Positions 32,438 through 41,185 of a stretch of DNA of 64,000 nucleotides are shown here, piece by piece. The notes beneath the pieces are model-generated. The model made no database searches and was not told the DNA's origin. It was given only the letters and a program-made list of their open reading frames with translations. Position 1 is the stretch's first letter. Every line of letters starts with the position of its first letter. The DNA comes from Armatimonadota bacterium (GTDB lineage: Bacteria > Armatimonadota > Fimbriimonadia > Fimbriimonadales > Fimbriimonadaceae). Made by a program: the position numbers and the translations under genes. The DNA lies in the NCBI GenBank assembly GCA_016789105.1, contig JAEURN010000007.1, positions 124,001-188,000 of the forward strand, given 5' to 3'.

Positions 32438-34258
32438 ATGTCCTTCCCGCAACGCACCCTCTTTTCCGGCGAACTTCGCGCCGGTCACGTCGGCCAAACC
32501 GTCACCGTCAACGGCTGGGCCAACAAGGTGCGGGATTTGGGAGGGTTGCTCTTTGTCGATATCCGCGACCGCAGCGGCATCGTGCAAGTCATTTTCCCGG
32601 AAAACACCAAAGCCGAAATCCGGAGTGAAACAGTGCTGGCGGTCACCGGCACGGTGCGAATGCGCGACGAGCAGAACCGCAACCCCAACCAACCGACCGG
32701 CGATATCGAAATCGCCGTCGAATCCTTCGAAATCCTCAATGACGCGGCGACCTTGCCGTTCCCCATCAGCGATGAAAAGCAAATGGAAAAGGTGAACGAA
32801 GAGCTGAGGGTCAAGTATCGCTACCTCGACTTGCGGCGGCCGGCCATGCACCGGAAACTCAAGATCCGCGCCGCGGTTGTCCGCCGGATCCGGGAACACT
32901 TGGACAACAACGGGTTCATCGAAGTCGAAACACCGATCATCACCAAATCCACTCCCGAAGGCGCGCGCGATTACTTGGTGCCCTACCGGCTCCAACCGGG
33001 GGAGTTTTATGCCTTGCCCCAATCGCCGCAACAATACAAGCAGCTGCTGATGGTCGGCGGGGTTGAGCGGTATTACCAAGTCGCCAAATGTTTCCGAGAC
33101 GAGTCGCAGCGGGCAGACCGGCAACCGGAATTCACCCAAATTGATATCGAGATGAGCTTCATCAAGCAAGAAGACATCTTGAACCTCGCCGAAGAGATGG
33201 TCAAATCCACCGTGAATGGGGCCATAGAAGAGTTTGGGCTTGATTTCGACCAAGTGGTGGATTTTCCGTATATCTCCCATGCCGAGGCAATGCGCCTCTA
33301 TGGATCCGATAAGCCGGACCTGCGCTTTGGGCTCCCGATTTTTGATGCCGGCGAAATCGTTGCCGGCTCCGGTTTTGGGGTCTTTGCCAGCACCGTGTCT
33401 GGCGGGGGATTCGTGCGGGGGCTCCGAGTGCCGGGTGGGGCGTCGCTCAGCCGCAAGCAAATCGGCGAATATGAGGAGTTGGTGAAACAGTTCGGAGCCA
33501 AGGGCCTTGCCAACTTCGCCGTCATCGATCCTGCCGACGACGCAGAAGGCTCGATCTTGCTGGACAACGGAATCCGGGTGAAAGGGGGGATTTCCAAATT
33601 CCTGTCGGCCACTGAAGCCGAAGAACTGATCGCCTTGGGCGAGGCAAAAATCGGAGACTTGCTCGTTTTCGTCGCCGACAGTTGGCCGGTTTCCTGCGAG
33701 GCGCTGGGCCGTCTGCGGTTGAAAATCGGCACGGACTGCGGCCTGCGAGACCCCCGAAAGCTCGCCTTTGCCTTTGTAGTCGATTTCCCCTTGGTGGAGT
33801 GGAATGCGGACGAACAACGGTGGGATCCTAGCCACCACCCGTTCACCAGCCCAAAAGCCGAAGACTTCGACATCATCTCCCAGGATCCGGGCCAGGTTCG
33901 GGCGGACTGCTACGATGTGGTGTGCAACGGCTACGAAGCGGGTAGCGGTTCCATCCGGATTCACTCGCCCGAGATTCAGGCGCAAATTTTCAGCCTGATC
34001 GGGGTCACCGAAGAGCAACAGCAGTCGCGGTTCGGGCACATCTTGGAAGCATTCAAACTCGGGGCCCCGCCGCACGGCGGGATCGCAATGGGCATCGACC
34101 GTCTGGTCATGTTCCTGCTACGCGAAGACAACATCCGCGAAGTCATCGCCTTCCCCAAAATGGGGAACGGCTACGACCCCATGATGGATGCCCCTTCGGA
34201 GGTAGACGCCGCCCAATGGGCAGAGTTGGGATTGCAACCCTTGCCCAAGAAGAGCTGA
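32438..34258 (+). CDS. aspS: Aspartyl-tRNA synthetase
   Basis: A 606-residue class IIb synthetase. An OB-fold anticodon-binding N-terminus (VTVNGWANKVRDLGGLLFVDIRDR) precedes the catalytic core, with motif 2 FRDESQRADRQPEFTQID and motif 3 GIAMGIDRLVMFLL. The insertion between motifs 2 and 3 is of the bacterial GAD type. It charges tRNA-Asp (discriminating or not cannot be told). Length and motifs are normal. Confidence 0.97.
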   Translation: MSFPQRTLFSGELRAGHVGQTVTVNGWANKVRDLGGLLFVDIRDRSGIVQVIFPENTKAEIRSETVLAVTGTVRMRDEQNRNPNQPTGDIEIAVESFEILNDAATLPFPISDEKQMEKVNEELRVKYRYLDLRRPAMHRKLKIRAAVVRRIREHLDNNGFIEVETPIITKSTPEGARDYLVPYRLQPGEFYALPQSPQQYKQLLMVGGVERYYQVAKCFRDESQRADRQPEFTQIDIEMSFIKQEDILNLAEEMVKSTVNGAIEEFGLDFDQVVDFPYISHAEAMRLYGSDKPDLRFGLPIFDAGEIVAGSGFGVFASTVSGGGFVRGLRVPGGASLSRKQIGEYEELVKQFGAKGLANFAVIDPADDAEGSILLDNGIRVKGGISKFLSATEAEELIALGEAKIGDLLVFVADSWPVSCEALGRLRLKIGTDCGLRDPRKLAFAFVVDFPLVEWNADEQRWDPSHHPFTSPKAEDFDIISQDPGQVRADCYDVVCNGYEAGSGSIRIHSPEIQAQIFSLIGVTEEQQQSRFGHILEAFKLGAPPHGGIAMGIDRLVMFLLREDNIREVIAFPKMGNGYDPMMDAPSEVDAAQWAELGLQPLPKKS

Positions 34259-34287
34259 GGCAACACAAGGCGGGGAGTCGGCCGCCC

Positions 34288-36183
34288 TCAAGATTTTTCG
34301 AAGAAGACGTCACCCATGGAATCGGTGCCGCCATCTGGCCGCACGGTTGCGCGGAGCTCGACCTTGGTGCCCGCCGGGACTCCTTTAAACGTGTACCGGT
34401 TGTCTTTGTGCGAACCGCCGGTCGTCCCCGGGTGGATGTCCTCCGCGACTTTCACCCCGTCGACCCATAGCGAGGCGCGCTCGATATCCAAACGGTGCGC
34501 CCCGCCCGTATACAGGAACGTCACGCGGTAATCACCTTGCCCCAGAAAACCCGGGGTCAGATCCCAAGACAATTCCTTCCAATCCCCCACAAGGTCGGAT
34601 GGTTGCCAAGAGGCGATCGGCGAATCGCCTGGTTGCGGGGCGCGGTAGGTAACCCCCATGGCCTTCAACCGTTCCAAATGGGTGGTGACTCGGGTCAGAA
34701 ATTCGGGAAACCGTCGGGATTCTTGGGGAGACCAGCCGATTTCGGCGACGGCGCAAACCCGAGGGAACGCCATATACTCCCGCTGTTTGTACGTCTTCAT
34801 ATATTCGGTCCAAATGTTCCCTTGGACACCAAGAATGTGCCGTTCGTTGCCCGGGGCCAATCCTTCGACCAGCGGATTGAAGGCATAGGTCTGCCGGAGT
34901 GGCACAAACCCGCCGATGGCGTCGGGCTCGGTGCTCGGCGGGCCTTGGTAATAGTCCAGGTACATGTGGCTTGTCGGGGTCATCACGACATCGTGGCCCT
35001 CGTTGGCGGCCTGTAGCCCGCCGCTGGTGCCCCGCCAGCTCATCACGGCAGCACGGGGCGGCAACCCGCCTTCCAAGATCTCATCCCAGCCGATCAACCG
35101 GCGCCCGATCAGGTGGAGGTAGTCCTCCATTTGCCGCATGAACCACGATTGGAGTTCGTGCTCGTCTTTGAGCCCGCGCTCTTTGATCCTTTGCTGTTCG
35201 GCAGGGTCGTTCTGCCATTGGGTTTTTGGGCATTCATCCCCGCCGACATGGATGAATTCACTCGGGAAGATGGATGCGATTTCTGATAGCACGGTTTGGC
35301 AAAAATGGATGGTCCGCGGCGAAGTGTTGAGCACCCGGGGAGAAACCCCCCAAGTTTGCATGACTTCGGCTGGCTGTCCGTCGCCGAGTTCCGGGTAGGC
35401 GGCAATGGCGGCCACCATATGCCCCGGCATATCGATTTCGGGGACGATCGTGATGTGCCGCTCGGCCGCATAGGCGACGACTTCACGCATTTCGGTTTGG
35501 GTGTAAAAGCCGGTGTGCGGAATGCCGTCGTAATCTTTGGTGTTGTGCCCCACCACGGTTTGCCGCCGCACGGATCCGACCTCGGTCAGGCGTGGATAGG
35601 CATTGATTTGGATCCTCCACCCTTGGTCGTCGGTGAGGTGCAGGTGCAAGATGTTGACCTTGTGCAGCGCCAGCGCATCGATGAATTTGAGGAGGTCGGG
35701 CTTTTCAGTGAAATGTCGGGCCACATCCAACATCACGCCCCGCCACTTGAAACGAGGGGAATCCGCGATGTGGACGCACGGAACTGTCCATGTTTCGGCT
35801 TGGGGGGTGCCGGCGAACACCTCGGCAGGGAGCAGCTGGCGCAAGGTTTGGATCCCATAAAATAGCCCGGCCTCTGCGGGGGCTTGGATCCTGATCTGGT
35901 CGGGCGTTACATCCAATGTGTACGATTCGGGGTCGCCGCTACCCGCCAAATCCAACGAGATCGACCCTGATCCTGCCGGGCCGGTCTCCAACACATAGCC
36001 GGTCGCCGGCCGCAAGGCTTTGCGCAACGCTTTGGCCGCCTCAGGGGAACTGCCCTTGGCAACAACGGTCTTGGAATCGATGCGGAAACTTCCTCCCGTC
36101 AATTCCACTCGGGCCGGCATGGGGACGAGGGGAATGGCAACGGATTGGAGGCAAGTGGCGGCGGCAAACACGGCGGCAAACAT
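34288..36183 (-). CDS. Beta-N-acetylhexosaminidase (GH20)
   Basis: A 631-residue exported enzyme with a short signal peptide (FAAVFAAATCLQSVA). A GH20b domain (about 15-140) precedes the catalytic barrel, with KWRGVMLDVARHF, HLHLTDDQGWR and the catalytic pair D316-E317 in HVGGDECPK, where Asp orients the substrate acetamide and Glu is the acid. A C-terminal beta domain of about 130 residues resembles a carbohydrate-binding or chitobiase C-terminal module. It releases terminal GlcNAc/GalNAc. It is divergent, with 79 bases between, from an NgcEFG-like importer that probably takes up its products. Confidence 0.95.
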   Translation of the reverse strand: MFAAVFAAATCLQSVAIPLVPMPARVELTGGSFRIDSKTVVAKGSSPEAAKALRKALRPATGYVLETGPAGSGSISLDLAGSGDPESYTLDVTPDQIRIQAPAEAGLFYGIQTLRQLLPAEVFAGTPQAETWTVPCVHIADSPRFKWRGVMLDVARHFTEKPDLLKFIDALALHKVNILHLHLTDDQGWRIQINAYPRLTEVGSVRRQTVVGHNTKDYDGIPHTGFYTQTEMREVVAYAAERHITIVPEIDMPGHMVAAIAAYPELGDGQPAEVMQTWGVSPRVLNTSPRTIHFCQTVLSEIASIFPSEFIHVGGDECPKTQWQNDPAEQQRIKERGLKDEHELQSWFMRQMEDYLHLIGRRLIGWDEILEGGLPPRAAVMSWRGTSGGLQAANEGHDVVMTPTSHMYLDYYQGPPSTEPDAIGGFVPLRQTYAFNPLVEGLAPGNERHILGVQGNIWTEYMKTYKQREYMAFPRVCAVAEIGWSPQESRRFPEFLTRVTTHLERLKAMGVTYRAPQPGDSPIASWQPSDLVGDWKELSWDLTPGFLGQGDYRVTFLYTGGAHRLDIERASLWVDGVKVAEDIHPGTTGGSHKDNRYTFKGVPAGTKVELRATVRPDGGTDSMGDVFFEKS

Positions 36184-36247
36184 CGGTCAATGCCGATGAT
36201 GCCCGATTTTGTTAGTGGAGGATTGCTGGTTTCCCGCCGTATGCAGG

Positions 36248-36253
36248 TATGTT
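36248..36253 (+). promoter_or_regulatory. -10 element of the NgcEFG-like operon
   Basis: TATGTT lies 9 bases before the binding-protein start, with TTGCTG (36224-36229) 18 bases upstream. TGAGG lies close to the start codon. Confidence 0.5.
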
Positions 36254-36262
36254 ACTGAGGTC

Positions 36263-37579
36263 ATGAAGTGGAACTTCCCGGCCATCTTGGGGGCGGCCGG
36301 CCTCGCAGCGGCCTTGCTTTCCGGCGGATGCACAAAGCCGTCCACGGCTCCGACCACCACGGAAGTCATGGTGTTCGAAGGCGGCTACGGCAAAGACTTT
36401 TACGAAAAGGCGGCCGAAGAGTTCAAGGCCAACACCGGCAAAGACGTCAAGATCATCGGCGACCCGAGGATTGACCTGCAGATCACGCCCAGGATGCAAA
36501 AGGGCGACCCGCCCGACCTCACCTATCCCGGCTGGCGGGTGAAATCGTGGCAAGCGGTGGAGGAAGGGGAAGTCGAAGACCTGACCTCAGCCTTGGATGG
36601 CCCGGGCTATGGCGGGCAGGGCAAATGGCGGGACGCCTTTGACCCGGCCTTTTTGAAGCTTGGGCAAAAAGACGGCAAACAGATGCTGATGCCGTACTTC
36701 TTCTCTGTTTGGGGATGGTGGTACGACCCCGAGCTCTTTGCCAAAAATGGTTGGGAGCCCCCCAAAACATACAACGACCTGTTGGCCCTTTGCGCCAAAA
36801 TCAAGGCGGCCGGGATCGCGCCCATCACCTACCAAGGCAAGTACCCGGACTACATGACGTCGGGCATGCTCCTACCTTGGATCCTTTCCACCGGGGGCAC
36901 GGATGCGATGCTCAAGTGCCAAAACTTGGAACCGGGGGCCTGGAAAGACCCGGCCGTTGTCAAGGCGGCAACGATGATTAAGGAACTCCAAGACATGGAG
37001 TACTTCCAGAAGGGCGCGACCGCTCTTTCCCACACCGAGGCCCAAGGCGAATTCATCAATGGCCGGGCCGCGATGATTCCCTGCGGAACTTGGCTTTACT
37101 CCGAAATGGAGAAGGAAATGCCCGCCGGCCGTAAGATGCGGATGTTCCTTCCCCCGGTCGCGGGAGATGGCAAAGGCGACACGACGGCCCTCATGGTAAA
37201 GATCGAGCCCTGGTGGGTGCCGAGCAAGGGCAAGAACAAAGCCACCGCCATCGACTTCTTCAAATACCTGACCTCGCCGGACAAGGCCAAACAGTTCGTG
37301 ACTGAAAAAGGCACGTTCATGGCCGTGAAAGGGTCGCTGCCCGACACGTTGCCCGAGCATCTGCAGGATGCCGCGGGGTTTTACAAATCTAGCACGCTGC
37401 TGTACTCAAGCCAATGGCGGGAGTGGTACCCCGACTTCTACGAAATCGTCGGCAACATCATGACTGAGTTGCTCAATGGGAAAATCACACCCGAGCAGTT
37501 TGCCGACAAGGTCGAGGCCGAAGCAGAAAAGGTGCGCGCAGACAAGCGGCAGACCAAATACACCTACAAGTTGGACTGA
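36263..37579 (+). CDS. NgcE-like sugar-binding lipoprotein of an ABC importer
   Basis: A 438-residue lipoprotein, lipobox LSGGC with Cys at residue 23. The start EVMVFEGGYGKDFYEKAAEEF, followed by MQKGDPPDLTYPGW, fits the N-acetylglucosamine/chitobiose binding protein NgcE, though other family 1 binders are possible. GRAAMIPCGTWL is the usual ligand-loop region. It lies beside a GH20 hexosaminidase and before two permeases. No ATPase gene is present in the operon; a shared MsmX-type ATPase encoded elsewhere is expected. Confidence 0.88.
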   Translation: MKWNFPAILGAAGLAAALLSGGCTKPSTAPTTTEVMVFEGGYGKDFYEKAAEEFKANTGKDVKIIGDPRIDLQITPRMQKGDPPDLTYPGWRVKSWQAVEEGEVEDLTSALDGPGYGGQGKWRDAFDPAFLKLGQKDGKQMLMPYFFSVWGWWYDPELFAKNGWEPPKTYNDLLALCAKIKAAGIAPITYQGKYPDYMTSGMLLPWILSTGGTDAMLKCQNLEPGAWKDPAVVKAATMIKELQDMEYFQKGATALSHTEAQGEFINGRAAMIPCGTWLYSEMEKEMPAGRKMRMFLPPVAGDGKGDTTALMVKIEPWWVPSKGKNKATAIDFFKYLTSPDKAKQFVTEKGTFMAVKGSLPDTLPEHLQDAAGFYKSSTLLYSSQWREWYPDFYEIVGNIMTELLNGKITPEQFADKVEAEAEKVRADKRQTKYTYKLD

Positions 37580-37586
37580 GAGGGAG

Positions 37587-38468
37587 ATGGCGGGCCGCGA
37601 TCTGCGTCGGTCGGGGTTTTTGGCGGCCTGCCTCATCCCCGGCCTGATCCTGTACTGCGGATTGGTGCTGGTGCCGTTCGCCCGGACGATCCAACTCAGC
37701 TTCTACCATTTCTCAGGGGTAGGGTCGAACCGGGAATGGGTCGGGTTGGAGAACTTCCAAGACCTTTGGAGTTCGGAGCAGTTTTGGTGGGCACTAAGGA
37801 ATGGATTGACGATCCTGATTGTTGTCGCCCCGGTCTTGCTCGGCTTCAGCATGGTCATGGCCCACGCGGCTCAGGGCACCGGCCGGCTGGCCAAACTTGT
37901 CCGGGCCGTGTACCTGTTCCCAAACTTGATTTCGTTGGTTGCGGCCGGTTTGATCTGGCGTGCCGTCTATAACCCTTCGGTCGGACTCCTGAAAGGGATC
38001 GGCATCAGCGGCCCGGCCAACGGGTGGCTCGGAGATGTCGAAACCGCATTTTGGGCTTTTGCCATCGCGTTCATCTGGGTAGGCGCGGGGTTCTATACGA
38101 CCCTGTTTGTCGCCGGGCTCGCCGGAATCCCGGCCGAAGTGCATGAAGCATGCGAGCTCGAAGGGGCATCCGGTTGGCGGAAGTACATGGCCATCACCCG
38201 TCCGCTGCTTTGGCCAGTGCGGCGCGTTGCAGCCGTGCACACTACCATTGCGGCACTCGGTGTTTTTGCGCTGGTCAACATCATGACGGAAGGTGCGCCC
38301 AGCTATCGGACAGAAACTTTGCTCAACGCCCTCTACCGGTCCATGACGACCGAGGCTGATATGGGCCGGGCTTCCGCGATCGGGGTGGTCATGATGCTGC
38401 TGACCGCCGCGACAAGTGTCGCCCTCTGGATGCTCTACCGCCGGAACCCGACGGAGGCAAACCGGTGA
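37587..38468 (+). CDS. Sugar ABC importer permease, MalF/NgcF type
   Basis: A 293-residue permease with six helices. The EAA loop is EVHEACELEGASGWRKYMAITRPLLWP, in which Ala-Cys replaces the usual Ala-Ala. The N-terminus LIPGLILYCGLVLVPFARTIQLSFYHF is typical of the CUT1 class. A strong GAGGGAG ribosome-binding site precedes ATG 37587, seven bases after the binding-protein gene. It overlaps the next permease by GTGA. Confidence 0.92.
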   Translation: MAGRDLRRSGFLAACLIPGLILYCGLVLVPFARTIQLSFYHFSGVGSNREWVGLENFQDLWSSEQFWWALRNGLTILIVVAPVLLGFSMVMAHAAQGTGRLAKLVRAVYLFPNLISLVAAGLIWRAVYNPSVGLLKGIGISGPANGWLGDVETAFWAFAIAFIWVGAGFYTTLFVAGLAGIPAEVHEACELEGASGWRKYMAITRPLLWPVRRVAAVHTTIAALGVFALVNIMTEGAPSYRTETLLNALYRSMTTEADMGRASAIGVVMMLLTAATSVALWMLYRRNPTEANR

Positions 38469-39271
38469 AAGCCATTCGGGGGATCCTCCTTTGCCTGTTT
38501 GTGGCGGTGGTCGTCTTGCCGGTGGCGTGGGTTTTCCTCAGCGCGGTTAAATCCAACACCGATATTTCAGCGTCGCCGTTTTCGGTCACGGTGCCTCCGG
38601 CATTCGACAACTTCGGCAAGGCGTGGAACAGCCAGCATTTGGGGCCGGCATTCCTTTTGAGCCTGACCGTCACGCTGGCAACCTTGGCCGTCTTAATCCC
38701 TCTTGGCGCCATGATGGCCTACGCGTTAGCCCGATACCGGTTCAAAGGGAGCAGTTTCATCCTGGGTGGCATCACGCTCGGAATGTTGTTCCCGAACCTG
38801 CTGGCCGCCGTTCCGCTTTTCTTGCAATTGGCCGATGCCAATCTCGATGACACGGTTTTTGGTTTGGTGGCCGCCTATGTGGCCTTTTCGATCAGCTTCA
38901 CCGTATTTGTTCTGCACGGATTTTTTGCCGCCCTCCCCAATGAGCTGGCGGAAGCAGCGACCATCGACGGGGCCGGGCATTGGAGCCTGTTCCTTCGGGT
39001 CATGGTTCCCCTCGCCAAGCCGGGGATATGGGTCGCGGTCATTTTCAACGCGATCGGGCTTTGGAACGAATACAGCCTGGCCAAAGTCTTGATGCTCCAA
39101 CAAAAAACCTTGCCCGTCGGGCTCAGCGACCTCATCGCCCAGCAGCAATACGCCGGCGACTGGGGGGCCATCTTTGCGGGGTCGGTTTTGGTGATGTTGC
39201 CAATCCTCACCCTTTACATGCTGCTCAAGGACAAGGTCCAGCAGGCCATGCTCGCTGGGGCGATCAAGTAG
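38465..39271 (+). CDS. Sugar ABC importer permease, MalG/NgcG type
   Basis: A 268-residue permease with six helices and the EAA loop ELAEAATIDGAGHWSLFLRVMVPLAKPG. It starts with GTG at 38465, overlapping the previous stop. It forms the channel with the MalF/NgcF-type partner. In contrast to the MalG-type protein at 4966, it has the normal length and no large insert. Confidence 0.92.
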   Translation: MKAIRGILLCLFVAVVVLPVAWVFLSAVKSNTDISASPFSVTVPPAFDNFGKAWNSQHLGPAFLLSLTVTLATLAVLIPLGAMMAYALARYRFKGSSFILGGITLGMLFPNLLAAVPLFLQLADANLDDTVFGLVAAYVAFSISFTVFVLHGFFAALPNELAEAATIDGAGHWSLFLRVMVPLAKPGIWVAVIFNAIGLWNEYSLAKVLMLQQKTLPVGLSDLIAQQQYAGDWGAIFAGSVLVMLPILTLYMLLKDKVQQAMLAGAIK

Positions 39272-39274
39272 CGG

Positions 39275-39280
39275 TAACCT
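39275..39280 (+). promoter_or_regulatory. -10 element for leaderless start of the PLP enzyme gene
   Basis: TAACCT ends 7 bases before the GTG start at 39288. No Shine-Dalgarno sequence is visible. The -35 is weak. Confidence 0.4.
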
Positions 39281-39287
39281 GCTTTGC

Positions 39288-40532
39288 GTGACCCCGACTC
39301 TCCCTGAAATCCGAAGCCAGTTCCCTAGCCTCGGCACCGGATTCGCATTCCTTGAAAACGCCGGAGGGAGCCAAGTACCCGCCGCCGTCATCGATGCCGT
39401 GAGCCGCTTCTATCGCGAAGACTATGCGCAAAAAGGGGCCACTTATGAGGCGAGCAAGAGATGTACTGCCATCCACGATGCCTGCAAAGTGTTCATGAAC
39501 CGGATTTTTGGTGGAGAAGCGACGGGCGATGTCGCCGTCGGCCAAAGCGCGACGGCGCTTTTTGCAATGCTCGCTAACGCTTACCGGCAAACTTTGGCAC
39601 CAGGGGACGAGATCGTGGTTTCACTCGCCAACCACGAGTCGCACATCGGCTGTTGGGAAAGGCTCTCCGAGTGCGGCGCGGTGGTTAAGTTCTGGGGAGT
39701 GGATCCAGAAACCGGCCTTTCTTCAATCCAAGGGCTGCGGGAAATCGTCACCGAACGGACAAAATTGATTTGCTGCAGCCGCACGTGCAACCTGCTCGGC
39801 GATGTGTTGGATATCCGGGAGGTGGCAAAAATCGCCCGGTCGGTGGGGGCGCATACGGTTGTTGATGTTGTGGCGTCGGCCAGCCACGAAGCCCCAGAGG
39901 TTGAAGCCTGGGATATCGATTTCTGCTGCTTCAGTTGCTACAAAGTCTTTGGCCCGCACATGGCCGCGCTGTGGGGCAGGCACGACCGATGGGCATCGCT
40001 CCCCGCCCCGAACCACCGGCAACTCGCGAGGTCGGGCGCTTTCAATTTCGAACTCGGATGCCTTAGCTACGAGTCGCTGGCGGGATTCTTGGCCCTCGGC
40101 GGATATTTCGGCTTTTTGGCCGGGGTCGCAGTCCCGGATGACGAGAGCCCCAGCCGGGAAACCATCAAAGAAGCCTATCGCGTGATCCAGGGGTTGGAAG
40201 CTGAGATTTCCCGCGAGATGTGGGACTGGCTCGGGTCGCGCAGGGGCATCCGGATCCTCGGAGACCGCGGGGCCCTGGGGCGCCACCCGACGTTCAGTTT
40301 CGTTTGCGACTCCCATTCCAGCTTGGATGTTGAGCGCCAGGTCAACCAAAACGGGATCGGCATCAAATCCGGCCACTTTTATGCCTGGCGGGCATGCGAG
40401 GCAGTGGGGCTTGCCCCCGAGCCGGGGGTCGTGCGGGTCAGTGCGCTCCATTACAACACTCCGGATGAGATCCGCCGGGTGTGCACCGTGCTGGATTCCG
40501 TGCTGGATGGCAAGCCAATCCCAATCCAGTAA
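39288..40532 (+). CDS. Class V PLP enzyme, VC1184-type desulfurase-like
   Basis: A 414-residue PLP enzyme of the cysteine desulfurase-like VC1184 group. FAFLENAGGSQVP at the start, the PLP lysine in SCYKVFGPHMAALWG, and GIKSGHFYAWRACEAVGL with VRVSALHYNTPDEI at the end match that group. The usual catalytic Cys loop of NifS/SufS is absent. Enzymes without it can still release sulfite from cysteine sulfinate. The next gene is a cysteine dioxygenase, which makes that very compound, so a sulfinate lyase role is a reasonable inference. GTG start with TAACCT 7 bases before it. Confidence 0.82.
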   Translation: MTPTLPEIRSQFPSLGTGFAFLENAGGSQVPAAVIDAVSRFYREDYAQKGATYEASKRCTAIHDACKVFMNRIFGGEATGDVAVGQSATALFAMLANAYRQTLAPGDEIVVSLANHESHIGCWERLSECGAVVKFWGVDPETGLSSIQGLREIVTERTKLICCSRTCNLLGDVLDIREVAKIARSVGAHTVVDVVASASHEAPEVEAWDIDFCCFSCYKVFGPHMAALWGRHDRWASLPAPNHRQLARSGAFNFELGCLSYESLAGFLALGGYFGFLAGVAVPDDESPSRETIKEAYRVIQGLEAEISREMWDWLGSRRGIRILGDRGALGRHPTFSFVCDSHSSLDVERQVNQNGIGIKSGHFYAWRACEAVGLAPEPGVVRVSALHYNTPDEIRRVCTVLDSVLDGKPIPIQ

Positions 40533-40535
40533 ACT
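40530..40535 (+). promoter_or_regulatory. -10 element for leaderless start of the dioxygenase gene
   Basis: TAAACT overlaps the stop of the PLP enzyme gene and ends 7 bases before the ATG at 40543, with no Shine-Dalgarno sequence. Read-through from the upstream gene may also occur. Confidence 0.4.
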
Positions 40536-40542
40536 ACCCCTC

Positions 40543-41109
40543 ATGGGTGCCGATCCGAAGTCCAAATTGGCCGCCGTCACGGCCGCGATCGATGCGGCGT
40601 TGGCCCAGCCAGAGCCAGAAAGGATCGAATCGGTCAAAAAGGTCTTGTCCCAGCTCTGCAGTCAAAAGGCGGACATCTTTGAGCCCCATTTTTTGGCGAC
40701 CACCCCAGACCGGTACGCCCGCCGCCTGATGCACAGGGATCCAGCTGGACGCTACACGCTGGTGGTCGCGGTGTGGGCTCCTGGCCAAGCCACGCAATTG
40801 CACGACCATGGCGGGCTCTGGTGCGTTGAAGGTGTTTTTCAGGGCCGCTTGCGGGTCACTTCATTCGACATCTTAGAGGAGCGCGGTGACATCGTGCAGT
40901 TCAAAGCCGAGGATTCGGTGATTGTGACCGAAGGGGAGGTCGGAACCCTCATCCCTCCAAACGAGTATCACATCACCGAAAATGCCCAACGAGACGGAGT
41001 GACCGTGACCCTCCACGTTTACGGCGGTGAATTGACATCGTGCTGCGGATACCATCCCCAAACGGGCGGGTACCGTCGAGAACCGCTAGAACTGCCCTAC
41101 ACGGAATAA
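40543..41109 (+). CDS. Cysteine dioxygenase family protein
   Basis: A 188-residue cupin. The iron ligands fit H87 and H89 (LHDHGG) and H143 (NEYHITE), close to H86, H88 and H140 of mammalian CDO. Y58 and R60 (RYARRL) match the Tyr and the substrate-carboxylate Arg of CDO; 3-mercaptopropionate dioxygenases have Gln at the Arg position. C94 and Y160 (LHVYGG) could form the Cys-Tyr crosslink. It oxidises cysteine to cysteine sulfinate. It follows the VC1184-type PLP enzyme after 10 bases. Confidence 0.88.
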   Translation: MGADPKSKLAAVTAAIDAALAQPEPERIESVKKVLSQLCSQKADIFEPHFLATTPDRYARRLMHRDPAGRYTLVVAVWAPGQATQLHDHGGLWCVEGVFQGRLRVTSFDILEERGDIVQFKAEDSVIVTEGEVGTLIPPNEYHITENAQRDGVTVTLHVYGGELTSCCGYHPQTGGYRREPLELPYTE

Positions 41110-41185
41110 AAACTCTTGCCGTAATTGGGCTATCCTCTAATCCTTTGGCGACCTTAGGCCGTCATTTCGATTGAGCACCCGCTGA

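Noticed and set aside
31997-34075. 692-codon open frame antisense to aspS
   Set aside because: It has no family resemblance and lies opposite a clear aspartyl-tRNA synthetase; long antisense frames are common in GC-rich DNA.
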